Shown here: piece after piece, positions 20,349 through 30,150 of the stretch | Numbering within the stretch: the first letter of the stretch is position 1 | Layout of the letters: each line of letters opens with the position of its first letter | Assembly (NCBI RefSeq): GCF_001583495.1 | Contig: NZ_LQAQ01000060.1 | Location: 1-64,000, forward strand | Direction: 5' to 3' | Length of the DNA: 64,000 nucleotides | Source: Flammeovirga sp. SJP92 | GTDB lineage: Bacteria > Bacteroidota > Bacteroidia > Cytophagales > Flammeovirgaceae | Translations under genes and position numbers: made by a program | The notes under the pieces: model-generated | Database searches by the model: none | What the model was told of the DNA's origin: nothing | The model's input: the letters and a program-made list of their open reading frames with translations, nothing else

Positions 20349-21590
20349 TTACTTTTCAAAGTTCATTACAACTTCTTCAATGATAGCAATACATTCCATC
20401 AATTGCTCTTCAGTGATTACCAAAGGAGGAGCAAAACGAATGATGTTACCATGTGTTGGCTTAGCTAATAAACCTTTGTCCATTAAAGCATAGCATAGTT
20501 TAGTAGCTGTAGAACTTTCTTCTGTATCATTTACAAGAAGGGCATTCAGTAAACCTTTACCTCTTACACCTAATAATAAATCCGTTTTTCCGCAAAGTTC
20601 TTCCATCTTCGCTCTGAAGATTACACCTAAGTCGTACGCATTTTCAGTAAGCTTTTCATCTTTAAGTACGTTTAAAGCTTCCATCATTACTGCACAAGCT
20701 AATGGGTTACCACCATAAGTTGAACCGTGCTCACCTGGGTTGAAAACATCCATTACCTCATTTGAAGATAAAACAGCTGACACAGGATAGAAACCACCTG
20801 AAATTGCTTTACCTAAGATGATCATATCAGGTTTGATTTCATCATAATCAGAAGCCAACAATTTACCTGTTCTACCCACACCTGTTTGAACCTCGTCTAC
20901 CATAAATAATACATTATGCTTTTTACAAAGTTCTTGTGCTTTTTTCAAATAACCTTCTTCAGGAAGATATACACCCGCTTCACCTTGGATTGGCTCTAAC
21001 CATAAACCTGCAACTTTTGGATTTTGCAATACTTCTTCCAAAGCTGCAATGTCGTTGTAAGGTACTATCTCAAAACCTGGCATGAATGGGCCAAAGTTCG
21101 TTGTTGCTACTGGATCAGTTGAAGCTGAGATGATAGTAGTTGTTCTACCGTGGAAGTTCTTCTCTACACCAACAATGATTGCCTCATTGGCTGGAATACC
21201 TTTCTTCTCGTAACCCCACTTTCTTGCTAATTTGATAGCTGTTTCATTACCTTCTGCACCAGTGTTCATTAGGATTGCTCTTTCGAAACCAAATGTCTCG
21301 CATAGCATTTTTTCAGCAATACCTAACTGATCTGAATAGAAAGCTCTTGATGTCAAAGTAAGCTTTGAAGCTTGCTTCACCATAACATCTAAGATTCTTG
21401 GATGAACGTGACCTTGATTCACTGCACTGTAAGCTGAAAGAAAATCATAGTATTTCTTCCCCTCTACGTCCCATACAAAAACGCCCTCACCTTTCTCTAA
21501 TACAACAGGTAGGGGTGCATAGTTGTGTGCACCATATTTCTTCTCTAAAGCGATTGCTTCTTGTGAAGAGATAGATTTTACTTGTTCCAT
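20349..21590 (-). CDS. rocD: Ornithine aminotransferase
   Basis: This 413-residue class-III PLP aminotransferase transfers the delta-amino group of ornithine to 2-oxoglutarate, giving glutamate semialdehyde (arginine/proline metabolism). The N-terminus (KYGAHNYAPLPVVLEKGEG) and FLSAYSAVNQGH are strongly diagnostic of ornithine aminotransferase rather than acetylornithine or GABA aminotransferase. The cofactor Lys is in ILGKAISGG, and LWLEPIQGEAGV and FMVDEVQTGVGRTG form the PLP site. The length matches the family (about 400). It is cytosolic and stands alone, with a strong terminator downstream. No arginine-catabolism genes are adjacent. Confidence 0.95.
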   Translation of the reverse strand: MEQVKSISSQEAIALEKKYGAHNYAPLPVVLEKGEGVFVWDVEGKKYYDFLSAYSAVNQGHVHPRILDVMVKQASKLTLTSRAFYSDQLGIAEKMLCETFGFERAILMNTGAEGNETAIKLARKWGYEKKGIPANEAIIVGVEKNFHGRTTTIISASTDPVATTNFGPFMPGFEIVPYNDIAALEEVLQNPKVAGLWLEPIQGEAGVYLPEEGYLKKAQELCKKHNVLFMVDEVQTGVGRTGKLLASDYDEIKPDMIILGKAISGGFYPVSAVLSSNEVMDVFNPGEHGSTYGGNPLACAVMMEALNVLKDEKLTENAYDLGVIFRAKMEELCGKTDLLLGVRGKGLLNALLVNDTEESSTATKLCYALMDKGLLAKPTHGNIIRFAPPLVITEEQLMECIAIIEEVVMNFEK

Positions 21591-21672
21591 GACAGTTAAT
21601 CAATTATGAATATTGTGTTTATTATTTTATAGTTCGCCAAATATGAAATTTATTCATCGACTTTCCAAAAAA

Positions 21673-23766
21673 TTAGTCATCACTCCACTCAAAATTATCA
21701 TCTGTAACAGGAACTGAAATTCTATATTCATCCAAGAAGATTTTAAACTCTACTCGTCTGTTCAAACGCTTTTCATCCTCACTTTGGGGATTATATATAA
21801 TTGGATCTTCATCTCCCTTACCGTCAGAAATTACACGGTTCTCTTCCATTTCTCCATAATTGATTAAGAAACGGCGAATAGCCTCTGCTCTTTCTTTTGA
21901 TAATTTCAGGTTGGCTTTTGAGTTGCCATCTGAATCTGTATGTCCTGTGACTAATAATCTGTAATTATCATGTTTCACCAAAAAATCAACTACCAAATGT
22001 AAGTTGTTTTCCATCTCTGGTTTTAGCTTAGAACTTCCAGGATCAAAATCAATCGATGCAAACGACAAGGAACTATTGACAGAAATAGCAGGAATTTGAA
22101 CATGCTTGTCCCCTTCTACAAAAAATATTTCTTCAATCTGAAAAAAGTTATCGCCTTCAATAACCAATAAATATTTCTTCTCATTGACTAATTCAAAATC
22201 AAATGATCCATCCTCACGAATTTCTTTAGGTGCTACCTCTACCCTGTCGGATAAATCAATAATAGTCACCACACCTTTAAATACCTCTCCTGTAGTGGGC
22301 TCTATTACTCTTCCTGAAAAACGTACTGTATTGTTTGGTTTGGCTTCCATTGGAAGTGGAAATGACTGCAGGTCAAGGTTAGGATCGCCTTTCACTCTTG
22401 ATTTAGCATAATAAAGTTGTTTGGCATCAGAGTCTATGGCAAAATAATATTCATCTCCAGGGCCATTCACCAGTGGACCGACATTTTTTGGCTCGGTGAA
22501 TTCCCCATCAACAATAAATGATTTATAAATATCAAATCCACCAAAATTAACGACTCCTAAAGATGAGCTAAAATAAAGGACTGGATATTTCACATGGGGA
22601 TGCGGGCTCAATTCACTTCCTCTAGAGTTAATAAATGGTCCTATGTTTTTTGGTTTTCCCCAATTGCCATCACTTTTCTTTACACTATAGTAGATATCAG
22701 CATTACCAAAACCACCTTTACGGTCAGAAGCGAAGTAAAGCGTATCTTCCGTCATGGATAAAGAGGGATGAGAATCCCAGGCGTAAGAATTAATACCTGG
22801 CCCCATATTTTTAGGTTCGCCCCATGTTCCATCTTCTTTTTTTTGTGAAACATAAATATCACAATCTCCAAAACCATCAGGAGTCATACATCTGATAAAA
22901 TAAAGTGTTTTTCCATCTTTTGTCAGATATGGAGAACCTTCATTATATTTTGTATTGATCGCATCAAATGATTCAGCAGGACCCCACATGTCGAATTCTG
23001 TTTTCTCAGAAACATAAATGTCTTCATTGGCATGTGAAGGATTAAATTGCTGATTGAAAGCAGAAGTATCTCTGCCACTTCTATTACTGGTGAAAAGAAG
23101 TTGATTTTGATCTTCACCACCCAACGTCATTCCGTAATCAGAAAATTGAGAATTGACATAGCTTCCCATATCCACCAGTACATCTTCCGGCGGTTGCAAT
23201 GTATCAATCAGTGCTCTTTTATCTACTAACCTGAAATAGTCATCTAAGTTGGCATAAAGTGGCTTTTCAAAAAGCACCAATTCTTCATAGTGCTTCAAAG
23301 CTTGAGAGAAGTCCCCTCTATAATGTCTTAATAATAGTCTGTATGTTTCTTTAGCTAAGGCTCTGTCACCTTCATGTTCCGATACATTGGCCAAACGCCA
23401 TACAAGATCCATGTCTTCTTTGCGTAAAAAGTTTTGTATACCAAAAGAAGTTACGTAAGTGTATAATAACTCTCTGTATTCGGCCCATTGTTTATTTCTT
23501 TCTAGTCTTAAGATTTGGGCTAAAATTTTCTCATTTCTGTAATATGCAATGCGGTTAATATTTGGAAATTTCAATCCTGGCAATTTGACTACTTTATTAA
23601 TAGAAGTAGGTTCAAATTCCGAAATCTTTAATCCGCTATCTTTTTGTTCCTTATTTTCTGATGCCGCCTTTTTTTTCTTTTTTCTTTGTCCATATATTGG
23701 GTTATGTATGAGCAACAGTAAGGAAAATATAAGGCAAAGTCCGCTTCTAATGAAGGTTTTTTCCAT
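21673..23766 (-). CDS. PorE-like OmpA/PD40/TPR envelope protein
   Basis: The protein has 697 residues with a signal peptide (SLLLLIHNPIYGQ) followed by a Lys-rich patch (RKKKKKAA). It then has a helical TPR-like region (about 60-190) and a beta-propeller of WD40-like PD40 repeats (about 200-460, with GFGDCDIYVS, GGFGNADIYYS and VNFGGFDIYKS). A carboxypeptidase regulatory-like domain follows (about 480-570), then a C-terminal OmpA peptidoglycan-binding domain (about 575-685, with VTGHTDSDGN and RRVEFKIF). This is the domain order of PorE, a T9SS-associated protein that links the secretion machinery to peptidoglycan. PorE is a lipoprotein; this protein has no lipobox, so it is a PorE-like relative of unproven role. 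T9SS cargo genes occur in the same window, but none is in its transcription unit. Confidence 0.88.
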   Translation of the reverse strand: MEKTFIRSGLCLIFSLLLLIHNPIYGQRKKKKKAASENKEQKDSGLKISEFEPTSINKVVKLPGLKFPNINRIAYYRNEKILAQILRLERNKQWAEYRELLYTYVTSFGIQNFLRKEDMDLVWRLANVSEHEGDRALAKETYRLLLRHYRGDFSQALKHYEELVLFEKPLYANLDDYFRLVDKRALIDTLQPPEDVLVDMGSYVNSQFSDYGMTLGGEDQNQLLFTSNRSGRDTSAFNQQFNPSHANEDIYVSEKTEFDMWGPAESFDAINTKYNEGSPYLTKDGKTLYFIRCMTPDGFGDCDIYVSQKKEDGTWGEPKNMGPGINSYAWDSHPSLSMTEDTLYFASDRKGGFGNADIYYSVKKSDGNWGKPKNIGPFINSRGSELSPHPHVKYPVLYFSSSLGVVNFGGFDIYKSFIVDGEFTEPKNVGPLVNGPGDEYYFAIDSDAKQLYYAKSRVKGDPNLDLQSFPLPMEAKPNNTVRFSGRVIEPTTGEVFKGVVTIIDLSDRVEVAPKEIREDGSFDFELVNEKKYLLVIEGDNFFQIEEIFFVEGDKHVQIPAISVNSSLSFASIDFDPGSSKLKPEMENNLHLVVDFLVKHDNYRLLVTGHTDSDGNSKANLKLSKERAEAIRRFLINYGEMEENRVISDGKGDEDPIIYNPQSEDEKRLNRRVEFKIFLDEYRISVPVTDDNFEWSDD

Positions 23767-23946
23767 AGTTTATCTTATCTCTCTATTCCTTTAAGATAAT
23801 CAAAGATGTTAATTAAATTTATTCTTTAGCAAAAATAAGATAATCTCTTAAAATGAAACATATCTATATTTAGTAACGAAAAAAAAATTAATTCCGTACA
23901 ATTGTAAGGAAATACAAAAAAATACCGTCCATTGTTGCGCCACTTT

Positions 23947-23973
23947 TGTCAGTTGAGCATGAAAATATGTCAG
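23947..23973 (+). promoter_or_regulatory. Direct repeat upstream of lon
   Basis: TGTCAG occurs twice with 21-bp spacing (23947-23952 and 23968-23973), about two helix turns apart, within the divergent lon/PorE-like intergenic region. It may be a regulator site; this is inference only. Confidence 0.3.
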
Positions 23974-24059
23974 CATTTGCCATTTAGGTACAATATTGAA
24001 TAATAGTAACCATACTGATTGTGCAGAAAGGCATAATAAAGACAAGACAAACTCAATTT

Positions 24060-26525
24060 ATGAGAAAAACAAAAGATACATTAGCTCAAGGGCTTTTATC
24101 AAATATAAATAACGATGCTGTGATTTCAGTGATTGCTGAAGATGATAGTAGCGAATATCAATTAGACGGAATTACAGAGCTTGAAGTACCAATACTTCCA
24201 TTAAGAAATATGGTACTCTTCCCTAATGTAATTTTACCCATTACCATTGGAAGAGAAAAATCTTTGAAGCTTGTACAGGAGGCATATGACAAAAAGCAAT
24301 TCATCACTGCAATTGCTCAGAAAGATGCTACTGTAGAAGATCCTTCATTTGATGATATGCATAAGTTTGGTACACTTGTTCAGATTGTAAAAATATTACA
24401 ATTACCTGATGGCAACTGTACAATTATTGCTCAAGCTAGAAAGAAAGTTGAACTGATTGACGTTACAACTCAAGACCCTTACTTGAAGGGTAATGTAGCA
24501 GTCAAAGAAGAAGACTTTGAAGATATATCAGCAGATCAGGAGAAAGCATTAGAGTCTTCTTTAAAAGATTCCGCTTATCACCTTTTAAGCTTAAACCGTG
24601 ATATTCCACAAGAAGCTTCTTTGGCTTTAGAGAATATTAAAGGTTTAGAATTTTTAGCCAATTTCATTGCCACAAATATCACTGCAGATGTTAAGGAAAA
24701 AGTAAAAATCCTTAGAATTTCAGAAGGTAAAACCAAAATTGAGAAGCTCCTTAAATTAATGAATAAGGAAGTGAACGTTTTGGAGATCAAAAATGAAATT
24801 GCGGGCAAGACTAATGTAGATATTGATCAACAGCAACGTGATTATTATTTACGTCAGCAAATGAAAGTACTTCAAGGTGAGTTGGGAATGGAAGGTCCTG
24901 ATCAGGAAATTGAAGAGCTTAAAGCACGTGCAGCCAAGAAAGATTGGCCCGATGAAGTAAGAGAGCATTTTTACAAAGAGTTAGCAAAACTTCAACGTTC
25001 TAATCCTGCAGCCGCTGATTTTGCAGTATCTATGAACTACTGTGAGTTTATGTTGGATCTTCCATGGAATAAACTGACGGAGGATTCTTTTGACTTGAAA
25101 AATGCTCAGAAGATCTTGGATAAAGATCATCAGGGATTAGAAAAAGTGAAAGAACGTATTTTAGAATACCTTGCTGTTCTTAAACTTAAAAATGATATCA
25201 AAGGACCTATCTTATGTTTATACGGCCCTCCAGGTGTAGGTAAAACTTCATTAGGGCGTTCGATTGCAAAAGCTTTAGGTAGAGAATATAATAGAATCTC
25301 ACTAGGTGGTTTACATGATGAAACGGAGATTCGTGGTCACCGTAAAACGTATGTAGGTGCTATGCCTGGAAAGATCATTCAAAGCATCAAAAAATCAGGA
25401 GTTTCCAACCCTGTATTTATTTTGGATGAGATTGATAAAATTGGTGCAGACTTCAGAGGAGATCCTTCTTCGGCTTTCTTGGAAGTTTTAGACCCTGAGC
25501 AAAACAGTTCATTCGTGGACAACTACTTAGAGGTTGAATACGACCTTTCAAAAGTGTTATTCATTGCAACTGCCAACTCTTTAGACACTATTCAGCCTGC
25601 GTTGAGAGACCGTATGGAAATCATTGAGATTACAGGCTATACGTTTGAAGAGAAAGAGGAAATTGCTAAGAAACATTTGATTCCTAAACAAAGAAAGGAG
25701 CATGGCTTGAAAGCAAAAGATTTTACACTTTCACCAAAAGGATTGAAATTCTTAATTGAAAACTACACTAGAGAATCTGGTGTCCGTGGACTAGAAAGAA
25801 CAGTTGGTTCTATTGTTAGAAAAGTAGCAAAATCAATCGCACTAGAAGAAAATTATAAAAAGACAATTGGTCCTGACGAAATTGTAAAATTCTTAGGTGC
25901 TCCAATCTTTGAAAGAGAGACTTACCAAGACAATGAATATGCAGGTGTTGTAACAGGTTTAGCTTGGACTTCTGTAGGAGGTGAAATTTTATTTATTGAA
26001 AGTTCATTAAACAGAGGTAAAGGCAGATTGACACTTTCTGGACAGTTAGGAGACGTCATGAAAGAATCAGCAACTACTGCACTGTCATGGTTGAAAGCAA
26101 ATGCCGAACTCTATGGAATAGATTATAGAATTTTCGAAAACTATGATTTACACATCCACGTTCCTGCAGGTGCTGTACCAAAAGACGGACCATCAGCAGG
26201 TATCACAATGCTGACCTCAATGGTTTCTATTTTCACTCAAAGAAAAGTCAAAGCTAAATTGGCAATGACAGGTGAAATCACTTTAAGAGGAAAGGTATTG
26301 CCTGTGGGTGGCATCAAAGAAAAGTTGCTAGCTGCAAAGAGAGCCGGAATTAAAGAAATCATTTTCTCTGAAAGAAACCAGAGGGATGTCAAAGATATTC
26401 CTGAAAAATACACTGAAGGATTAACACTTCATTTTGTTAAAGATGCAAAAGAAGTATTGGACATTGCGTTGTTAAAAGGAAAAGTAGGTGACCCTATTCA
26501 ATTCCAACTTCCAAAAGAAAACTAA
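24060..26525 (+). CDS. lon: ATP-dependent protease Lon
   Basis: ATG 24060 is preferred over a GTG 39 bp upstream. The product (822 residues, typical for LonA) degrades misfolded and regulatory proteins in the cytosol. The N-terminal substrate domain (from LEVPILPLRNMVLFP) is followed by the AAA+ module with Walker A GPPGVGKT (389-396), Walker B VFILDEIDK (about 453) and an arginine-finger region (RDRMEI). The serine protease domain carries KDGPSAGIT (catalytic Ser712) and GGIKEKLLAAKRAG (catalytic Lys755). It is monocistronic with a long upstream region and a strong terminator. Lon genes are often heat-induced; the upstream direct repeat may be relevant. Confidence 0.97.
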   Translation: MRKTKDTLAQGLLSNINNDAVISVIAEDDSSEYQLDGITELEVPILPLRNMVLFPNVILPITIGREKSLKLVQEAYDKKQFITAIAQKDATVEDPSFDDMHKFGTLVQIVKILQLPDGNCTIIAQARKKVELIDVTTQDPYLKGNVAVKEEDFEDISADQEKALESSLKDSAYHLLSLNRDIPQEASLALENIKGLEFLANFIATNITADVKEKVKILRISEGKTKIEKLLKLMNKEVNVLEIKNEIAGKTNVDIDQQQRDYYLRQQMKVLQGELGMEGPDQEIEELKARAAKKDWPDEVREHFYKELAKLQRSNPAAADFAVSMNYCEFMLDLPWNKLTEDSFDLKNAQKILDKDHQGLEKVKERILEYLAVLKLKNDIKGPILCLYGPPGVGKTSLGRSIAKALGREYNRISLGGLHDETEIRGHRKTYVGAMPGKIIQSIKKSGVSNPVFILDEIDKIGADFRGDPSSAFLEVLDPEQNSSFVDNYLEVEYDLSKVLFIATANSLDTIQPALRDRMEIIEITGYTFEEKEEIAKKHLIPKQRKEHGLKAKDFTLSPKGLKFLIENYTRESGVRGLERTVGSIVRKVAKSIALEENYKKTIGPDEIVKFLGAPIFERETYQDNEYAGVVTGLAWTSVGGEILFIESSLNRGKGRLTLSGQLGDVMKESATTALSWLKANAELYGIDYRIFENYDLHIHVPAGAVPKDGPSAGITMLTSMVSIFTQRKVKAKLAMTGEITLRGKVLPVGGIKEKLLAAKRAGIKEIIFSERNQRDVKDIPEKYTEGLTLHFVKDAKEVLDIALLKGKVGDPIQFQLPKEN

Positions 26526-26547
26526 GCTTGTTCCTTCCATAAAGAAC

Positions 26548-26591
26548 AGACTATCTTCATAACAATATGTGAATGAAGGTAGTCTTTTTTC
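26548..26591 (+). terminator. Terminator of lon
   Basis: A 13-bp stem with one G-T pair (arms 26548-26560 and 26573-26585; core AGACTA / TAGTCT) runs into TTTTTT. Confidence 0.85.
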
Positions 26592-26799
26592 TGCTTTCTA
26601 AATAGTGAATATTCACTCACAATGCATTCTTCTCTATAATTGATATAAATTGTAAAAAACATCTTTATATAGTGATATTTTTTCTTTAATCGGAAAAAAA
26701 TGCCTTTTTTTGCATCGAAGTTGAATTGAAAACAGTACCCCATTGTACTGCTTTTTTTTTACTTCTTAACACACAATTACCATAAAAGTAACCAAACGT

Positions 26800-27789
26800 A
26801 TGAGTCCAATAAATGCTGCGATTACCGCTGTAGCAGGCTGGGTTCCTGAAGACAAATTAACAAACCACGATTTAGAAAAAATGGTGGAGACCAGTGATGA
26901 ATGGATCACTTCACGAACAGGAATTAAAGAAAGACGTATTCTGAAAGGAGAAAATAAAGGTACATCTACACTCGCAATCAACGCCGTTCAAGCCTTGCTT
27001 GAAAAAGCAAATGCTAAAGGAGACGAAATTGATTTATTGATATGTGCTACGTCTACACCAGATATGGGTTTTATTTCCACAGCTAACATTGTTTGTGAAG
27101 CTATTAATTCCAATGCTATGAGCTTTGATATTTCTGCAGCTTGTTCAGGATTTATTTATGCTCTGGAAATGGCTTCCAACTTTATAAAGTCTGGGAATTA
27201 CAAAAAAGTAGTTGTTGTAGGTGCTGATAAGATGTCATCTGTAATGGACTACTCGGATAGAAATACATGTATTTTATTCGGTGACGGAGCTGGTGCTGTG
27301 TTACTTGAGCCCAACGAGGAATATGGTTTGATGGATGCGGTCCTTCATTCAGATGGATCAGGCAAAGATCTTTTGAATGTCAAAAGGGGATCTGCTTACC
27401 CATTATCATTACAGCATTTAGCAGAGAATGAGCACTACTTCTACCAAGATGGTAAATCCGTATTCAAACATGCTGTGACTAATATGGCATCTGCGGCCGC
27501 ATCAATCATGGAGAGAAACCAGCTTGAAGCAAAAGATATTGCTTATCTTATCCCGCATCAAGCTAACCTTAGAATTATAGATGCCACTGCCAAGCGTATG
27601 CAACTTGACAAAGAAAGAGTATGTATTAATATTGAAAAATATGGCAATACAACGGGTGCTACAATACCTTTGGTTTTATGGGACTTTGAAAAGAAATTCA
27701 AAAAAGGAGACAATCTTGTTTTTGCCGCATTTGGCGGAGGATTTACATGGGGTTCTCTTTATATAAAATGGGCTTACGATAGCGAGTAA
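26800..27789 (+). CDS. fabH: 3-oxoacyl-ACP synthase III (KAS III)
   Basis: The 329-residue enzyme condenses acetyl- (or branched acyl-) CoA with malonyl-ACP to start fatty acid synthesis. The catalytic triad is visible: Cys115 in ISAACSGF, His253 in IPHQANLRI and Asn283 in YGNTTGATI. ETSDEWITSRTGIKERR near the N-terminus is the CoA-binding signature. The length equals the family norm. In many genomes fabH follows rpmF-plsX; here it is alone between the lon terminator and its own terminator, so it may be one of several fabH paralogues. It is cytosolic. Confidence 0.95.
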   Translation: MSPINAAITAVAGWVPEDKLTNHDLEKMVETSDEWITSRTGIKERRILKGENKGTSTLAINAVQALLEKANAKGDEIDLLICATSTPDMGFISTANIVCEAINSNAMSFDISAACSGFIYALEMASNFIKSGNYKKVVVVGADKMSSVMDYSDRNTCILFGDGAGAVLLEPNEEYGLMDAVLHSDGSGKDLLNVKRGSAYPLSLQHLAENEHYFYQDGKSVFKHAVTNMASAAASIMERNQLEAKDIAYLIPHQANLRIIDATAKRMQLDKERVCINIEKYGNTTGATIPLVLWDFEKKFKKGDNLVFAAFGGGFTWGSLYIKWAYDSE

Positions 27790-27811
27790 AAGGTATTATT
27801 TTAAGACCATG

Positions 27812-27856
27812 AAAAAGCACTTTTTCTAAATTTATAGAAAAAGTGCTTTTTTTTTT
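27812..27856 (+). terminator. Terminator of fabH
   Basis: A perfect 17-bp stem (arms 27812-27828 and 27835-27851, core AAAGCACTTTTTCTA) is followed by a run of T. Confidence 0.9.
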
Positions 27857-28143
27857 AAAAATAAGATTTTATATATTTGTGTATATCAAAAACTTAACCA
27901 TTAAAAATAAAGAGTATAATTAAGCAACTTGGTAAGAATGTCTATTGTGTAGATGTGGTTAAAGAACTATAAATATTTTAATATAACTGGTCATATAACT
28001 TTACTGGAATTTGAAATTATCACATCCAAATTACTAACACCATTAAAAGAGCAGGAACACCACTTACTTAAATTCTTTATTTACAAACGTTTACGGTTAA
28101 GTAGTAAAAACAATTTAGAACCAATACTTAATGATAAATATTC

Positions 28144-29016
28144 ATGCCCAACATAATACTTATAACGAATCCTAAGTCTGGTAATGGTGCCGCGGTAAAA
28201 GCCGCACAAATTACACAGCAGGCCTTGGCGAGCAAAAGTATCAATGTTCATATTGCATACACAGAATACACTGGCCACGCCTCCTTGTTAGCTAAATCTT
28301 TTGTCAATGATTTCGACATTATTGTAGCGATTGGTGGAGATACCACAGTCAACGAAGTTGCTCAAGCTTTGGTGGGTACCGATAAACTTTTCGGGATTAT
28401 TCCGTGTGGTGCAGATAATAGACTGGCACAACATTTTGGAATTCCTGTACGTTTAAAAAAGGCAATCAAAATCATCTACAACCAAAAGGTTAAAAACATT
28501 AATGCTCCTCTGATCAATGATCAGTATTTCTTCTGTAATGCAGGTGTTGGTTTTGATGCTCTCATGGGAAAAAATTTAAAAAGAGTAAATGGAAAAGTTT
28601 TAATCAATTACATTAAAGCTATTTTTAAAGATTTCCAAAATCACTTCCCTGATCAGTACACCATTAATATTAATGGCCAAGAAATCACCTCTAAGGCTTT
28701 TCTTATCACCATCACTGATAGTGATCAATTTGAGAAAGAAAGTTTCGGTAGTTCTTCAGAGAAGATAAACAATGGAAATGTCAAAGCTAAAATTCTCTTC
28801 AAACCATCAATTCGAAGAACCATCAACTCAGGTTTCCGTTTTTTCAAAAAGAAAAGTCCAAATGAAATCTACTTGCAATCGGATGACTTTGTGATTAACT
28901 CTGATAATAAACATCATGAAATTCTAGGACACAAAGATGGTGAACAAAGAAAATGGTCAACACCATTGAATTTTAAAATCAGAAGAGAAGATAGACTTAA
29001 TGTAATTGTGAATTAA
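28144..29016 (+). CDS. Diacylglycerol/sphingosine-kinase-like protein with altered GGDGT motif
   Basis: This 290-residue protein has the fold of the DAGK catalytic family (NPKSGNG near the N-terminus, NAGVGFDAL at about 138, and a terminal GHKDGE segment). Such proteins phosphorylate lipids with ATP at the membrane surface. The nucleotide-binding signature, normally GGDGTxNE, reads GGDTTVNE here (about residues 65-72), and the next motif, usually PxGTxNDxA, reads IPCGADNRLAQ. Either substrate or nucleotide use differs, or activity is lost. It has its own upstream region after the fabH terminator and ends near a convergent unknown gene. A second, clearly different paralogue lies at 52313-53215. 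Confidence 0.85.
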   Translation: MPNIILITNPKSGNGAAVKAAQITQQALASKSINVHIAYTEYTGHASLLAKSFVNDFDIIVAIGGDTTVNEVAQALVGTDKLFGIIPCGADNRLAQHFGIPVRLKKAIKIIYNQKVKNINAPLINDQYFFCNAGVGFDALMGKNLKRVNGKVLINYIKAIFKDFQNHFPDQYTININGQEITSKAFLITITDSDQFEKESFGSSSEKINNGNVKAKILFKPSIRRTINSGFRFFKKKSPNEIYLQSDDFVINSDNKHHEILGHKDGEQRKWSTPLNFKIRREDRLNVIVN

Positions 29017-29170
29017 AACCGAATCTAAAATTACCAATTTCAATTACAGTTCCGGTAATTAAAATGCCTTCAATATCGAAGTTGATATCACCTCTAGGAT
29101 TCAATCTGAGAAGGTGACTATTCCTCTTTCTTACCTACTTAACAATTATCTATGATTACTACGCCTGCTA

Positions 29171-29812
29171 TTACATCATAATTTTATAGCCAAATAATGA
29201 ATTAACCTCTTGCACTGATTTTTCGCCCACCAAATCCAATGCAACGATTTTCTTGTTCTTAAAAGGATGTTTAGGTCCAATACAGCTCACAAATCGATAT
29301 TTCTTTTTGAGATAACCTTCCCCACCCTTTTTGTTGCTGCTAAGACCTACCCTGCTGCTTTGTGCAATTGTCTCATAGGACATCTCTTTTTCCTTCAACC
29401 CAAATTCTACTTCCTGCACATCAACACCACCGATAAAGTGAAAAATCTCAGCAATAACATGCAAAGGGCCACTGATAAATTGCTTGTCACTTTTTCTTTG
29501 GATTCCTCTTATTAATATTCCTCCATAAAAATCTAATGTTCCAAAAGTAATATCAATCCCTGCTCCATGCACATACCACCTTCCCAATGTTTTTTGGTTT
29601 TCATGTTGATGCACGTAAGGGTCTGGATGTTTTTCATGGTGAAAATAAAATTCAATTTCTACAATCCTATAATTTTGAATCCCTGCTTTCAGTACGCAAT
29701 AGTTCATAAGGTAATCTGCAATTCTTTGAAAACATTCTGAGATCTGTTGGTCATTAAGGTTGTTCTGTAATTTTTTTACTTCCTGTACTAATCTATCGAA
29801 AACGAGTCCCAT
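29171..29812 (-). CDS. Hypothetical cytosolic protein
   Basis: I do not recognise this 213-residue protein. It has no signal peptide or membrane helix. It shows an N-terminal helix (FDRLVQEVKKLQ) and a central beta-rich block with many aromatic and His residues (EIEFYFHHEKHPDPY, VHQHENQKTLGRWYVHGAG, GGILIRGI). A basic C-terminal part (KKKYRFVSCIGPKHPFKNKK) follows. The closely spaced His residues could bind metal or nucleic acid, but that is a guess. It is convergent with the lipid-kinase-like gene and divergent from gltX. Confidence 0.7.
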   Translation of the reverse strand: MGLVFDRLVQEVKKLQNNLNDQQISECFQRIADYLMNYCVLKAGIQNYRIVEIEFYFHHEKHPDPYVHQHENQKTLGRWYVHGAGIDITFGTLDFYGGILIRGIQRKSDKQFISGPLHVIAEIFHFIGGVDVQEVEFGLKEKEMSYETIAQSSRVGLSSNKKGGEGYLKKKYRFVSCIGPKHPFKNKKIVALDLVGEKSVQEVNSLFGYKIMM

Positions 29813-30150
29813 TAATATTAAATTGATAATTGTGATGAAGTTATTTTTTAGGTCATAAGGAACCGCACCTGATACTGTAGTATTTCATTTTTAAACGAAA
29901 GGTTTCTTACAAGAATTACGTGAAAAAATGAAGAAAGTATTGGCTATAAATATTCCGTTAGATGTTGGATTCCTGCTAATCAATATACTTTTTTCCTTTC
30001 TCTAGTCCTAGATATTATTAAAACTTTCTATAATGTTCTTAAATCAATTCATATTCTTGAAAGTTCAATATAATATTTAAAACATTTTCGCTCTTATTTG
30101 TTTAGCTTTGCACATTCTAAAAAGAAAAATATAATTTATTAATATAAAAA
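29813..30150. other. 338-bp divergent intergenic region with candidate gltX -7 box
   Basis: No coding sequence is seen. TAGCTTTG (30103-30110) exactly matches TAnnTTTG and lies 41 bp before the gltX start codon. A TTTG -33 box is not obvious. No T-box-like leader was seen. Confidence 0.45.

Noticed and set aside
27953-28156. 67-codon frame just before the lipid-kinase-like gene
   Set aside because: It overlaps the kinase start, has no recognisable motif and has low-complexity composition; more likely untranslated leader.
29029-29060. Hairpin AATTACC / GGTAATT after the lipid-kinase-like gene
   Set aside because: Long loop and no T run; not strong enough to call a terminator.
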